NCBI GenBank assembly: GCA_965229625.1
Contig: CBDDJJ010000001.1
Location: forward strand, 1,860,001 to 1,924,000
Direction: 5' to 3'
Source of the DNA: JANQIO01 sp965229625
GTDB taxonomy: Bacteria > Pseudomonadota > Gammaproteobacteria > Pseudomonadales > Halieaceae
Length of the DNA stretch: 64,000 nucleotides
The notes under the pieces are model-generated. The model made no database searches. It was not told where the DNA came from and saw only the letters and a list, made by a program, of their open reading frames with translations. The position numbers and the translations under genes are program-made. The stretch's first letter is position 1. Each line of letters starts with the position of its first letter. This document shows, piece by piece, positions 41,041-50,597 of this stretch.

Positions 41041-41606
41041 CAGGCCCTGGGCAGGGTGACCCCGGTCTGGCCCTGGTACTTGCCGCCGCGGTCAGCGTAG
41101 CTGGTCTCGCAGATCTCGTCGGACTCGAAGAACAGCATCTGCGCCACGCCTTCATTGGCGTAGATCTTGGCCGGCAGGTTGGTGGTGTTGGAGAACTCCA
41201 GGGTCACGTGCCCTTCCCATTCCGGCTCCAGCGGCGTGACGTTGACGATGATGCCGCAGCGTGCATAGGTGGACTTGCCCAGGCACACGGTGAGCACGTT
41301 GCGGGGAATGCGGAAGTACTCGACGGTGGAGGCCAGGGCAAAGGCGTTGGGCGGGATGATGCAGTACTCGCCGTGGATATCCACGAAACTGTTCTCATCG
41401 AAATTCTTGGGGTCGACGGTTGCGGAGTGGATGTTGGTAAACACCTTGAAGTGCTCGGAGCAGCGTACGTCATAGCCGTAGCTGGAGGTGCCAAAGGAAA
41501 TCACCCGCTGGTCGCCCACGTAGCGCACCTGTTCTGCCTGGAATGGCTCGATCATGCCTTCCTGTTCGGCCATGCGCCGAATCCACTTATCTGCCTTGAT
41601 ACTCAT
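41040..41606 (-). CDS. dcd: dCTP deaminase
   Basis: A 188-aa homotrimeric enzyme that deaminates dCTP to dUTP for thymidylate synthesis. The N-terminus (MSIKADKWIRRMAEQEGMI) and FGTSSYGYDVRC are characteristic, followed by the PRNVLTVCLGKSTYARCG active-site block. Length agrees with the family (188-193 aa). It overlaps bepA by one base and lies next to apbC, as in Pseudomonas. Its leader contains a 12-bp tandem repeat (41614-41644). Confidence 0.96.
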   Translation of the reverse strand: MSIKADKWIRRMAEQEGMIEPFQAEQVRYVGDQRVISFGTSSYGYDVRCSEHFKVFTNIHSATVDPKNFDENSFVDIHGEYCIIPPNAFALASTVEYFRIPRNVLTVCLGKSTYARCGIIVNVTPLEPEWEGHVTLEFSNTTNLPAKIYANEGVAQMLFFESDEICETSYADRGGKYQGQTGVTLPRA

Positions 41607-41613
41607 TGGGGTC

Positions 41614-41644
41614 CTGTAGAGAGTGCTGTAGAAAGAGCTGTAGA
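41614..41644. repeat. three 12-bp direct repeats in the dcd leader
   Basis: CTGTAGA recurs at 41614, 41626 and 41638 with a 12-bp period, and the spacers are similar (GAGTG, AAGAG). It lies 8 bp upstream of the dcd start on the opposite strand. Likely slippage product; a regulatory role cannot be judged. Confidence 0.5.
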
Positions 41645-41674
41645 AAATCCTGCCGGCGCGCTCAGGGGCTGCAC

Positions 41675-42481
41675 CTAGTCATTGCTGATGACGATTTCCG
41701 GCGCCGCTGCACTGCCGGTTCCGGCCAGGGCCTGGGTCACCCGGTCGGCAATCGCCAGGTAGCTGGCCGCTTCCGGGGAGTCCGGCGCCGCCACCACGGT
41801 GGGGCAGCCGCTGTCGGTCTGCTCGCGAATACTCAGCGCCAGCGGCAGCGCGCCCAGCAGTTCCACACCGTACTCGGCGGCGATGCGCTGCCCTCCCTCG
41901 GCGCCGAAGATGTGTTCCTGGTGACCGCAGGCGCTGCAGGTGTGCACCGCCATGTTCTCGACAATTCCCAGCACCGGGATGCCGACCTTGGCGAACATCT
42001 CGATACCCTTGCGGGCATCCAGCAGGGCGATGTCCTGGGGCGTAGTGACGATGACCGCGCCGGACACCTTGGCCTTCTGGGACAGGGTGAGCTGGATATC
42101 GCCGGTGCCCGGCGGCATGTCGATCACAAGGTAATCGAGCTCGCCCCACCAGGTCTGCTCCAGCATCTGCTGCAGCGCGCCACCCGCCATCGGCCCGCGC
42201 CAGACCATGGGCGTGCGCTCGCTGACCAGGTAGCCCATGGACATGGTGGCCAGCCCATGGGCCTCCACGGGCAGCAGGTACTTGCCTTCTTTCTGTTCCG
42301 GCTGCTGTGACTCGGGGATACCCAGCATGATCTGCTGGCTGGGGCCGTAGACGTCGGCATCCAGTAGGCCCACGGCTGCGCCGCGGGCCTTGAGTGCCAG
42401 GGCGAGGTTGACGGCCGTGGTGGATTTACCCACGCCGCCCTTGCCTGAGGCAACGGCGATGATGTGCTTGATCTGGTTCAT
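41675..42481 (-). CDS. apbC: iron-sulfur cluster carrier protein ApbC/Mrp (short form)
   Basis: A 268-aa P-loop ATPase with Walker A AVASGKGGVGKSTTAVNLA near residue 10, the switch region VIDMPPGTGDIQLT and the CxxC motif in HTCSACGHQEH. It delivers Fe-S clusters. It starts directly at the ATPase and lacks the about 100-aa MIP18/DUF59 N-terminal domain of E. coli Mrp (369 aa). No such domain is encoded in the 70 bp upstream. Short Mrp/ApbC proteins occur in several gammaproteobacteria. The gene is in the dcd cluster as in Pseudomonas, but metG is not adjacent here. Confidence 0.9.
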   Translation of the reverse strand: MNQIKHIIAVASGKGGVGKSTTAVNLALALKARGAAVGLLDADVYGPSQQIMLGIPESQQPEQKEGKYLLPVEAHGLATMSMGYLVSERTPMVWRGPMAGGALQQMLEQTWWGELDYLVIDMPPGTGDIQLTLSQKAKVSGAVIVTTPQDIALLDARKGIEMFAKVGIPVLGIVENMAVHTCSACGHQEHIFGAEGGQRIAAEYGVELLGALPLALSIREQTDSGCPTVVAAPDSPEAASYLAIADRVTQALAGTGSAAAPEIVISND

Positions 42482-42551
42482 GAGAGGTACCCGCAGGCGC
42501 GAAGGCCGCTAGTATAAGCAGCCGCCCACTCACCCACAATCAAACCCGGGC

Positions 42552-44075
42552 TCACAGGCTGGCGTCGATAAAGTCCGCCAGGTCCTTGCGGAATTTCACC
42601 AGCGAGGGCGGGTGCACATACATCATGTGACCGGCCTCGTAGTATTCGATGGCCACGTTGTCGCGCAGGCTGTCCGGCAGTGGCATCTGGTCGATGAAGT
42701 ACTCCGATGCCCGGTACGGCGTGGCCAGGTCGAAGTAGCCCTGCTGCACCAGCACCTTCATGTCCGGATTGCGAATGATGGCGAAGGCCAGGTCGACGCC
42801 GGTGTCGGCAGGCGTCTTGTAGCCGCTTTTCGGGTCCTTGTGCATGCGGTCCCAGTGGCGCCAGAGGCCGCCGGAGACCACGTACTGGCGATCGATATCG
42901 ACACCCAGCACCTCACGGTAGTAATCGTTGAAGGTGGCCACGAAACCCGGCCCTACCGAGCTCATGTAGGGGTCAAAGGGCATGTGCTCCGCCAGGGCGT
43001 TGGTGGTGTAGCCGAAGAAGCGGGAATCGATGCGACCCGCCAGTTGGTCACGGTCACGCAGCAGTTCCTGCACGAACTGGCTTTCCGTGACCCGGAAATC
43101 GGCGCGCAACCAGAAGATGGGCGTGGTGCCGGTGTAGGCGGCGAGCTGTTCGGCCACGCGCTGGCGTTCAGCGTCGCTGGCGCGTGCGCCCTTGACCAGG
43201 ACCGTCAGGTAGTCGGAGATGGCGAACTCGTCGACTTCCGCCAGGAAGGCCTGGAAGTCTGCCGGCTTGTCAGCCAGCGCGTCGTGGAACCAGGCGGTGG
43301 CCGCGTAGGTAGACAGGGTCATGGGGTAGCCGGTGACCAGGTTGGCCACACCCACGCCGCCGCCACCCGCGGAATCCATGTAGGGCGATACCAGCACCAC
43401 CCCGTTGAGGCCGATGTTATGACGGGTGAGCAGGTCGTAGCTGACGCCGCCGGCGCGCATGCCACCATAGCTTTCGCCGAGAATGTACTTGGGGGAGGCC
43501 CAGCGGCCGTTTTCCGAGATGTACTGGGCGATAAAGTTCGACACCGACTTGATGTCGTTGTCCACGCCCCAGAAGTCCTCACCTTCCGCCTCACCCAGCG
43601 GGCGAGAGAAGCCGGTGCCGATCGGATCCATCATCACCAGGTCGGCCTTGTCGATGATGCTGTACTCGTTGTCCTTGCGCCTGAACGGGCCCTTGCCATT
43701 CACTTCCAGGTCCTCGACCACGGTGATTTGCGGTCCCAGCACGCCCATGTGCAGCCACATGGAAGCGGAACCCGGCCCGCCGTTCCAGGCGAACATCAGC
43801 GGCCGGGCGGCCTTGTTGGCACCGTCTTTCTCATAGGCCGTGTAACCGAACTCGGCGATCGGCTCGCCCTCCTCGTCCCGCATGATCAGCGTGCCGGCGG
43901 TGGCACGATAGCGGACCCGCTGGCCCTGGACACGGATTTCACCCTGGCTGACAAAACGCTGGGGTTCGACCTCCACCTCGGGGCTTTCTTCATGATGGTC
44001 GGATTCGTGCTCGTCTGCCCAGGCCGCCAAAGGCAGCAGCAGGACCAGGCAGAGGAAGGTCTGGAAGGTTTTCAC
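42552..44075 (-). CDS. S10-family serine carboxypeptidase-like peptidase
   Basis: A 507-aa secreted protein with a signal peptide (FLCLVLLLPLAAWA) and a His-rich linker (DEHESDHHEE). Its alpha/beta-hydrolase core has the nucleophile S202 in GESYGGM, the oxyanion segment NGGPGSASMW near residue 95, and a late histidine in YYEAGHMMYVHPP. This matches the S10 family of carboxypeptidases. It probably trims peptides in the periplasm. It stands between apbC and a DUF1761 gene and is not clearly part of an operon. Confidence 0.9.
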   Translation of the reverse strand: MKTFQTFLCLVLLLPLAAWADEHESDHHEESPEVEVEPQRFVSQGEIRVQGQRVRYRATAGTLIMRDEEGEPIAEFGYTAYEKDGANKAARPLMFAWNGGPGSASMWLHMGVLGPQITVVEDLEVNGKGPFRRKDNEYSIIDKADLVMMDPIGTGFSRPLGEAEGEDFWGVDNDIKSVSNFIAQYISENGRWASPKYILGESYGGMRAGGVSYDLLTRHNIGLNGVVLVSPYMDSAGGGGVGVANLVTGYPMTLSTYAATAWFHDALADKPADFQAFLAEVDEFAISDYLTVLVKGARASDAERQRVAEQLAAYTGTTPIFWLRADFRVTESQFVQELLRDRDQLAGRIDSRFFGYTTNALAEHMPFDPYMSSVGPGFVATFNDYYREVLGVDIDRQYVVSGGLWRHWDRMHKDPKSGYKTPADTGVDLAFAIIRNPDMKVLVQQGYFDLATPYRASEYFIDQMPLPDSLRDNVAIEYYEAGHMMYVHPPSLVKFRKDLADFIDASL

Positions 44076-44227
44076 GCTGTTCTCCTTGTCGAGGCAGCGG
44101 CAGGTGCCGCCGCGCCAAAAGCCCGCAAGTATAACCCGAGCCGGCTACCCCGTCGGCGGTCAGCCGTCTATGCTGAATGCACAACAACAAAGCACATCAA
44201 CAATGCACAAGAACGGGGGGTGTTGGT

Positions 44228-44635
44228 ATGGATCTCAGCTCCATCAACTGGCTGGCGGTGGCGGTGAGCGCGGCGTCGGCCTTTATCGTCGGTGGTATCT
44301 GGTACGGGCCCATTTTCGGCAAGGCCTGGCAGCGGCTGGCGGAAGTCAGTGACGAAGAAATTCAGTCAGCGAATCCCGCCGTGATTTACGGCGGCGCCTT
44401 CGCCCTGACACTGGTGATGGCCAGCAGCCTCGCCCTGCTCCTGCAACTGCACCCGGCCCCTGACCTGGTGTCCGGGCTGTCAGTTGGTGGCCTGCTGGGG
44501 ATCACACTGATTGCCGCCAGCCAGGGCATCAACTACCTGTTTTCGAGGCGACCGCTGGCGCTGTGGCTGGTGGATGCCGGCTACATGGTGCTGCTGATGG
44601 CGGTGATGGGCGCCATCCTCGGCGCCTGGCGCTAG
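44228..44635 (+). CDS. DUF1761 membrane protein
   Basis: A 135-aa protein read from ATG at 44228 (MDLSSINWLAV), after GGGGG sequence. It has four predicted spans: WLAVAVSAASAFIVGGIWYG, FALTLVMASSLALLL, LSVGGLLGITLIAASQG and AGYMVLLMAVMGAILGAW. The segment IVGGIWYGPIFGKAW is characteristic of DUF1761. The function of the family is unknown. It converges on the HMG-CoA reductase gene, with about 24 bp between them. Confidence 0.85.
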   Translation: MDLSSINWLAVAVSAASAFIVGGIWYGPIFGKAWQRLAEVSDEEIQSANPAVIYGGAFALTLVMASSLALLLQLHPAPDLVSGLSVGGLLGITLIAASQGINYLFSRRPLALWLVDAGYMVLLMAVMGAILGAWR

Positions 44636-44659
44636 CCGCACACGGCTAGCGGCGCGCGG

Positions 44660-45844
44660 CTAGCGGTTGCGGCCGAGCTTCTCGTGGGCGTCGACCCACT
44701 CGTTGGTACCGGTCTTGCGGTCCACACGGGTGGCCGCCCCCAGTGACAGCTCACCTGCCACCACCACTCCGGCGGCAATTTCCAGTAGCTTCATGACCTT
44801 GCCGGGGCCAAAGCAATCCATGATTTCCAGGCACTCGCGCTGGGTCGCCAGCCCGGTGCCGCCACCGTAGGTGGCCATGATCAGGGCCGGCAGCGTTACG
44901 GAGAAATACAGGTCACCGTTCCGGGTCAGGTAGTTGTAGACCGTGCACTGGTTGGCTTCGCCGATATTGGCGGCGTCCTGGCCGGTGGCCAGGAACATGG
45001 CGGCGAGGCCATTGGCCGGGTGGGCGGCATTGTTGGACGAGCCGGCCATGAAGGCACTCAGCGTGGAGATGCCATAGCCGTAATGCATCTGTTCCGGAGT
45101 GATGCGCAACACGTCACCCAGCACCTCACGCGGCAGGGTGATCTCAGCGGTAACGCGACGCCCACGACCTTTGAGCGAGTTCACGTAGGACGTGCGCTTC
45201 TCGGTATCGAAGGAGCCCGACAGCAGGTAGTGCCGCATGCTGGGAATCTGGCTGCGAATCCACTCGCAGGCGACAAAGGTCGCCTTGCCGGTCATGTTCT
45301 GGCCAGCGGCGTCACCGGTGGAATAGTCGAAGCGGGTGTGCACCATGTTGTGGACGATGTAGTGCTCCACCTCCAGCAACTTGCCCACCGAGGTGGTGGA
45401 CTCGGCCTGCTCCTTGACGGCATCGAAGTTGGCCACCAGCCAGTCGCGGAAATCCCGCGCATCGCGAGCGCTGCGGAAAATGAAGGTCGGCGCGCGCTGC
45501 ATGGCCTCGCCACAGACAGTGGTGGTCACACCACCGGCTTCGCGAATCACCCGCATGCCGCGGTTGTAGGAGGCAACCAGCGTCCCTTCAATAGTCGCCA
45601 TCGGTACATAGAACTCGCCCTGGGCGTGCTCCCCATTGACCAGCAGCGGACCGGCCAGGCCGATAGGAATCTGGGCGACACCAAACAGGTGTTCGACATT
45701 GCCCTCCATGCTGTCCGGGTCAAAGGAGAACTGTTTGGTGTGATCGAGGATGGCCGGCGTATGGTCTTCGATGAACTGCTGGCGTTCGGCGATGATGTCC
45801 GCTGTGTAGTCGTCCGTATTGCTGCGGGGGATCTTGTTGCTCAT
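44660..45844 (-). CDS. hydroxymethylglutaryl-CoA reductase
   Basis: A 394-aa protein read from ATG at 45844. HMG-CoA reductase landmarks are IPIGLAGPLLVNG, TIEGTLVASYNRG (catalytic Glu), the lysine-bearing NSLKGRGRRVTAE region, GQDAANIGEAN and YGGGTGLATQ (NADP-binding G-rich loop). The C-terminal DAHEKLGRNR resembles the class I HxxxxR end with its catalytic His. It reduces HMG-CoA to mevalonate, or runs in reverse for mevalonate use. No other mevalonate-pathway gene lies nearby. Such genes are uncommon in Gammaproteobacteria, so horizontal origin is possible. Confidence 0.85.
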   Translation of the reverse strand: MSNKIPRSNTDDYTADIIAERQQFIEDHTPAILDHTKQFSFDPDSMEGNVEHLFGVAQIPIGLAGPLLVNGEHAQGEFYVPMATIEGTLVASYNRGMRVIREAGGVTTTVCGEAMQRAPTFIFRSARDARDFRDWLVANFDAVKEQAESTTSVGKLLEVEHYIVHNMVHTRFDYSTGDAAGQNMTGKATFVACEWIRSQIPSMRHYLLSGSFDTEKRTSYVNSLKGRGRRVTAEITLPREVLGDVLRITPEQMHYGYGISTLSAFMAGSSNNAAHPANGLAAMFLATGQDAANIGEANQCTVYNYLTRNGDLYFSVTLPALIMATYGGGTGLATQRECLEIMDCFGPGKVMKLLEIAAGVVVAGELSLGAATRVDRKTGTNEWVDAHEKLGRNR

Positions 45845-45924
45845 GCTGTGGCGTCTCGCAAAAGTGGCGTCTCGCAAAAAAGGCCACAGGATAGCACTCT
45901 CTGCGAGGACCTGACTGCCCTGCT

Positions 45925-47562
45925 TCAGGCGTGGTGGGGATAGACCGGTTCGTACATATGGTCGCGGATGGCCTGCTCGAGATCGCCCGGCAGTTCCCTG
46001 CCCGCCAGCCCACTGCGCGCGGCTTCCTCCGCCACCGCGGCCGCGATTGCCGCCGATACCTCGCGGATGCGTGACAGGGCGGGATAGACACGACCCGCTG
46101 CCAGGTCATCCTCGTCCACCAGATGGGCGAGGCAGTGCGCGGCCGCCAGGAACATCTCGTCTGTGACCCGGCTGGCCCGGCTGAACAGCGCCCCCAGGCC
46201 AACACCGGGAAAGATGTAGGCGTTGTTGCCCTGCCCGGGCACAAAGGTTTGCCCGCCCAGCTTCACCGGGTCGAAGGGACTACCACTGGCATAAATAGCC
46301 TTACCCTCACTCCAGGTGTAGACCTGTTCGGCAGTGCACTCGGCCTTGGAGGTGGGATTGGAGAGGGCGAAGACGATGGGCCGCTCGTTCAGCTCACACA
46401 TCGCCCGCAGCATCGGCTCGGTAAAGGTCTGGGGCTGGCCGGCACAACCAATGATCGCCGTCGGTTTGAGCGCCTGCACCGCCGCAAGCAAGTCGTCGGT
46501 GTGCTCACCCGGGTGGGCGTAGGCTTGTTTCTGCGGCGGAATGTCTGAGCGATCGGCAGTCAGCAGGCCGCGTGAGTCGATCATCCAGCAGGCTGCCCGG
46601 GCCTGCTGCTGGTCGCAGCCCTCTCGCACCATGGCGCTGACCAGGCAATCGGCAATGCCGATGGCCGCCTGGCCCGCCCCCAGGAACAGCACTTTCTGGT
46701 CGGACAGGGCGCCACCGGTAATCCGCATCGCCGCCATCAGCCCAGCCACCGCCACCGCGCCGGTGCCCTGGATGTCATCGTCAAACAGGCAGTAGCGGTC
46801 ACGGTAATGCTTGAGCAGGCGGAAGGCATTGGCGTTGCCGAAGTCTTCCAGTTGCACCAGCACATCCGGGAATACCTCGTGCACCGCGACCATGAACTCC
46901 TCGATCAGCTCGTCGTACTCGGCGCCGCGCATGCGCCTGCGTTCAAGCCCGGTGTACAGCGGGTCGTTGAGCAGTGATTCGTTGTTGGTGCCCACGTCGA
47001 GGGTGATGGGCAGACACTCGGTAGGCGCGATCCCGGCACAGGCGGTGTACAGCGACAGCTTACCGATGGGAATGCCCATGCCATAGGTGCCGAGGTCGCC
47101 GAGACCGAGTATGCGCTCGCCGTCTGTGACCACGACGATGCGCGCATTACCATGCGGCCAGTTGCGCAGCAGCTCCGCCACCCGCCCCCGGTCGTCCAGG
47201 GAAATGTACAAGCCGCGGGGCCGCCGGTAGACGTGGCCGAACTGCTGGCACGCTTTGCCCACCGTCGGCGTGTAGATGAGCGGCATCATGCGCTCGATGT
47301 GGTGGGTAATCACACGGTAGAACAGGGTTTCGTTACGGTCCTGCAGGGCGATCAGGAACAGGTAACGCTCGAGATCGGACACCTTGTGGTCGATGTTGTC
47401 GAGGACGCGCAGCTCCTGCTCCGCCACCGAGTTATGTCGCGGCGGCAGCAAGCCACGCAGGCCCAGCAGTTCACGCTCCGCCTCGGTGAAGGCGGTGCCC
47501 TTGTTGCGGACCGGGTCATGTAACAGCTTGACCCCGCGTTCTGTGGGGGCGGAATCGGCCAT
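45925..47562 (-). CDS. maeA: NAD-dependent malic enzyme
   Basis: A 545-aa malate dehydrogenase (decarboxylating) of the SfcA/MaeA type, making pyruvate, CO2 and NADH. Landmarks are YTPTVGKACQQF, VVVTDGERILGLGDLG-TYGMGIPIGK (quoted in part), the metal-binding ED region in VQLEDFGNANAF and the NAD-binding LGAGQAAIGIA. Its length matches E. coli MaeA (565 aa). It sits between HMG-CoA reductase and an SDR and is divergent from the latter. Confidence 0.93.
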   Translation of the reverse strand: MADSAPTERGVKLLHDPVRNKGTAFTEAERELLGLRGLLPPRHNSVAEQELRVLDNIDHKVSDLERYLFLIALQDRNETLFYRVITHHIERMMPLIYTPTVGKACQQFGHVYRRPRGLYISLDDRGRVAELLRNWPHGNARIVVVTDGERILGLGDLGTYGMGIPIGKLSLYTACAGIAPTECLPITLDVGTNNESLLNDPLYTGLERRRMRGAEYDELIEEFMVAVHEVFPDVLVQLEDFGNANAFRLLKHYRDRYCLFDDDIQGTGAVAVAGLMAAMRITGGALSDQKVLFLGAGQAAIGIADCLVSAMVREGCDQQQARAACWMIDSRGLLTADRSDIPPQKQAYAHPGEHTDDLLAAVQALKPTAIIGCAGQPQTFTEPMLRAMCELNERPIVFALSNPTSKAECTAEQVYTWSEGKAIYASGSPFDPVKLGGQTFVPGQGNNAYIFPGVGLGALFSRASRVTDEMFLAAAHCLAHLVDEDDLAAGRVYPALSRIREVSAAIAAAVAEEAARSGLAGRELPGDLEQAIRDHMYEPVYPHHA

Positions 47563-47651
47563 TGCGAGAAGTATATGTCGCTCCCCCTCCGGCGCCCGGG
47601 AAGACAGGCCATCTCTTGGTCTACATCAAGATTCTCGTCTAGGCTGAAGGG

Positions 47652-48458
47652 ATGAAGACACAAATAGCAATGATTACCGGGGCTTCCTCCGGTATCGGTG
47701 AGGCGCTGGCCGCCCAGTTTGCCGGGGACGGTTTTGACCTGGTGCTGGTGGCTCGCAGCGAAAACAAACTCAAGCAACTGGCGTCCGAGCTGCGCAGCGC
47801 TCACGGGGTCAAGGTACATGTGCTGCCGGCTGACCTGACCCAGCGCAGCGCGGCCCGCAAACTGGCGACAGCGCTGGCCAACAAGGATTTGCAGCTGAGT
47901 GTGCTGGTAAACAACGCCGGTGTACTTGAACACGGCCGATTTGCAGATATCTCTGTCACCACCCACCAGCGCCTTATCGACCTCAACATCAGCGGGCTGA
48001 CTGCCATGCTGTCTACTTTCCTGCCAGGGATGATAGAGCGCGGTGAGGGCCGGGTGCTCAACGTGGCCTCCATTGCTGCCTTTCAACCGGTGCCGGCACT
48101 GGCCAGCTACGCCGCCAGCAAGGCCTATGTGCTGTCGCTCACCGAGTCCCTCTCGGAAGAACTCAGGGGTACTGGCGTGACCGCCACCGCCCTGTGCCCG
48201 GGCGTCACCGAGACCAAAATGTTGAGCGGCGCCCAGGACAAAAATGAAAACCTCAAGATACCGGACTTTGCCGTGGGCGATGTACGCGATGTCGCCGAGG
48301 CCGGCTACCGGGCCTGCATGAAGGGTGAGGTCATTTGCGTACCGGGACTGGTGAACCAGCTCTCCACCCTCAGCAGCCGCAATACCCCGCGCTGGCTGCT
48401 GCGCCGTATTTCCGGCGTGGTAGGCCGCTACACGACCCGCGACAGCCGGCGCGGCTGA
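47652..48458 (+). CDS. short-chain dehydrogenase/reductase (SDR)
   Basis: A 268-aa classical SDR. The nucleotide-binding motif is ITGASSGIG near residue 8, NNAG is at about residue 90, the catalytic serine is in NVASIAAF and the YAASK motif (YxxxK) follows. The C-terminus contains CPGVTETKM. The sequence resembles DltE/YqjQ-like reductases. It starts before metG with no shared promoter evidence. Substrate unknown. Confidence 0.87.
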   Translation: MKTQIAMITGASSGIGEALAAQFAGDGFDLVLVARSENKLKQLASELRSAHGVKVHVLPADLTQRSAARKLATALANKDLQLSVLVNNAGVLEHGRFADISVTTHQRLIDLNISGLTAMLSTFLPGMIERGEGRVLNVASIAAFQPVPALASYAASKAYVLSLTESLSEELRGTGVTATALCPGVTETKMLSGAQDKNENLKIPDFAVGDVRDVAEAGYRACMKGEVICVPGLVNQLSTLSSRNTPRWLLRRISGVVGRYTTRDSRRG

Positions 48459-48517
48459 CCGGTGTGTGGGATTGGGGTATAGTGGCGCCCCTTTTTTGAG
48501 CCGAGAATCTCCTGCGC

Positions 48518-50575
48518 ATGCCCGACAGCAGCACGCCACGCCACGCCCGCGACATCCTGGTGACCAGCGCCCTGCCCTACGCCAACGGGCCACTGCACCT
48601 GGGGCATATGCTCGAGCAGGTGCAAACGGATATCTGGGTGCGCTTCCAGCGCTCCCGCGGCCACAACTGCCGCTACGTTTGCGCCGACGACGCCCACGGC
48701 ACTGCCATCATGCTGACGGCGGAAGAGCTGGGCATCACCCCCGAACAGCAGATCGAGCAGATGCACGCCGCACACCTGGCGGACAGCCGCGACTTCCTGA
48801 TCGACTTCGCCAACTTCTACAGCACCCACTCGGAAGAGAACCGTGTGCTGAGCGAGTCGATCTACAAGGCACTGCGGGCCAACGGCCATATCGCCGAGCG
48901 GGAAATCACCCAGGCTTTCGACCCGGAGAAACAGCTGTTCCTTTCGGACCGCTATATCAAGGGCACCTGCCCGCGCTGCAAAACGCCGGACCAGTACGGT
49001 GACAACTGCGAGGCCTGCGGCGCCACCTACAGCCCCAGCGAGTTGATCGACGCGAAGTCTGTGCTGTCCGGTGCCACGCCGGTCGACAAGGCGTCGCTGC
49101 ACTACTTTTTCACGCTGCCCGCCTTCGACGCGATGCTCAAGGAGTGGACCGGCAGCGGCACCCTGCAGCCGCAGATTGCCAACAAGCTTCGGGAATGGCT
49201 GGACGCCGGCCTGCAGGAATGGGACATCAGCCGCGACGCCCCCTACTTCGGCTTCGAGATTCCCGACGCACCGGGCAAGTATTTCTATGTGTGGCTGGAT
49301 GCCCCCATCGGTTACATGGCGAGCCACAAGAACCTCTGCGACCGCGAGGGGCTGGACTTCGATGCGGTTTGGAAGACAGATTCCGCGGCCGAGCTCTACC
49401 ACTTTATCGGCAAGGACATCATCAACTTCCACGGACTGTTCTGGCCCGCCATGCTGCACTCGGCCGGATACCGCACGCCGACGGCGATTTTCGCCCACGG
49501 CTTCCTCACCGTGAACGGCACCAAGATGTCCAAGTCGCGCGGTACGTTCATCAATGCGCGCACCTACCTGGACCACCTTGATGCCGAGTACATCCGTTAC
49601 TACTTCGCCGCCAAGCTGGGCAGTGGTGTGGACGACATCGACCTCAACCTCGAGGACTTCGTGCAGCGGGTGAACTCGGACGTGGTGGGCAAGGTGGTGA
49701 ATATCGCCAGCCGCTGTGCCGGCTTCCTTCGCAAAGGCTTCGACAGCCGGCTGGAGGCGGAGTGCAGTGAACCCGCGCTGGTGCAGGAATTCATCCATGC
49801 CGGCGACACCATTGCAGAGCTATTCGAGACCCGCGAGTTCAGCAAGGCGATTCGCGAGATCGTCGCGCTGGCGGATCGCGCCAACCAGTACATCGACGAG
49901 AAGAAGCCCTGGGTGCTGGCCAAGGAAGCGGGCCGCGAAGCGGAGGTGCATGCCGCCTGCTCCGTGGGCATCAACCTGTTCCGGGTGCTGATGACCTACC
50001 TGAAACCGGTGCTGCCGGCCATGGCCGAGAAGGCGGAAACCTTCCTGAACTGCTCGCTGGACTGGACCGCACTGGACGGTGCCCTGCTCGACCACCAGGT
50101 CGCGAAGTTCAAACCACTGCTCACCCGCATCGAGTCCAAGAGCGTGGAAGCCATGGTGGCCGCCACGGCGGCCGAGGCACCGGCGCAAAAAAACGCCGAC
50201 AGCGCGGCACCCGCGCCACAGGCAGATGAAGCCAGCGAGGCCGGCAATACCATCGATTTCGATACCTTCGCCAAGGTCGAGCTGCGTGTGGCCGAGATTG
50301 TTGCCGCCGAGCACGTGGACGGCGCCGACAAGCTGTTGCAGCTGACCCTCGACCTGGGCGGCGACCGTCGCAACGTCTTCGCCGGCATCAAGCAGGCCTA
50401 CCCGGAGCCGGAAACGCTGGTGGGGCGGCTCACCGTCTGCGTGGCCAACCTCGCTCCACGCAAGATGCGCTTCGGGGTGTCCGAAGGCATGGTGCTGGCC
50501 GCCGGCCCGGGCGGTGAAAACATCTTCCTGCTGCAGCCGGACGCCGGCGCAACACCGGGCATGCCAGTGAAGTGA
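48518..50575 (+). CDS. metG: methionyl-tRNA synthetase
   Basis: A 685-aa class I synthetase. The HIGH-like motif is ANGPLHLGHMLE near residue 18, the zinc knuckle has four cysteines (CPRCKTPDQYGDNCEACG), and the KMSKS loop is TKMSKSRGTF. After an Ala/Pro-rich linker (about 545-575) a C-terminal Trbp111-like tRNA-binding domain (FDTFAKVELRVAEIV onward) completes the long form. In Pseudomonas metG is divergent from apbC and precedes rnf; here six kilobases separate it from each. Confidence 0.97.
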   Translation: MPDSSTPRHARDILVTSALPYANGPLHLGHMLEQVQTDIWVRFQRSRGHNCRYVCADDAHGTAIMLTAEELGITPEQQIEQMHAAHLADSRDFLIDFANFYSTHSEENRVLSESIYKALRANGHIAEREITQAFDPEKQLFLSDRYIKGTCPRCKTPDQYGDNCEACGATYSPSELIDAKSVLSGATPVDKASLHYFFTLPAFDAMLKEWTGSGTLQPQIANKLREWLDAGLQEWDISRDAPYFGFEIPDAPGKYFYVWLDAPIGYMASHKNLCDREGLDFDAVWKTDSAAELYHFIGKDIINFHGLFWPAMLHSAGYRTPTAIFAHGFLTVNGTKMSKSRGTFINARTYLDHLDAEYIRYYFAAKLGSGVDDIDLNLEDFVQRVNSDVVGKVVNIASRCAGFLRKGFDSRLEAECSEPALVQEFIHAGDTIAELFETREFSKAIREIVALADRANQYIDEKKPWVLAKEAGREAEVHAACSVGINLFRVLMTYLKPVLPAMAEKAETFLNCSLDWTALDGALLDHQVAKFKPLLTRIESKSVEAMVAATAAEAPAQKNADSAAPAPQADEASEAGNTIDFDTFAKVELRVAEIVAAEHVDGADKLLQLTLDLGGDRRNVFAGIKQAYPEPETLVGRLTVCVANLAPRKMRFGVSEGMVLAAGPGGENIFLLQPDAGATPGMPVK

Positions 50576-50597
50576 CCCGGCGCGGCTGCATCAGCTG

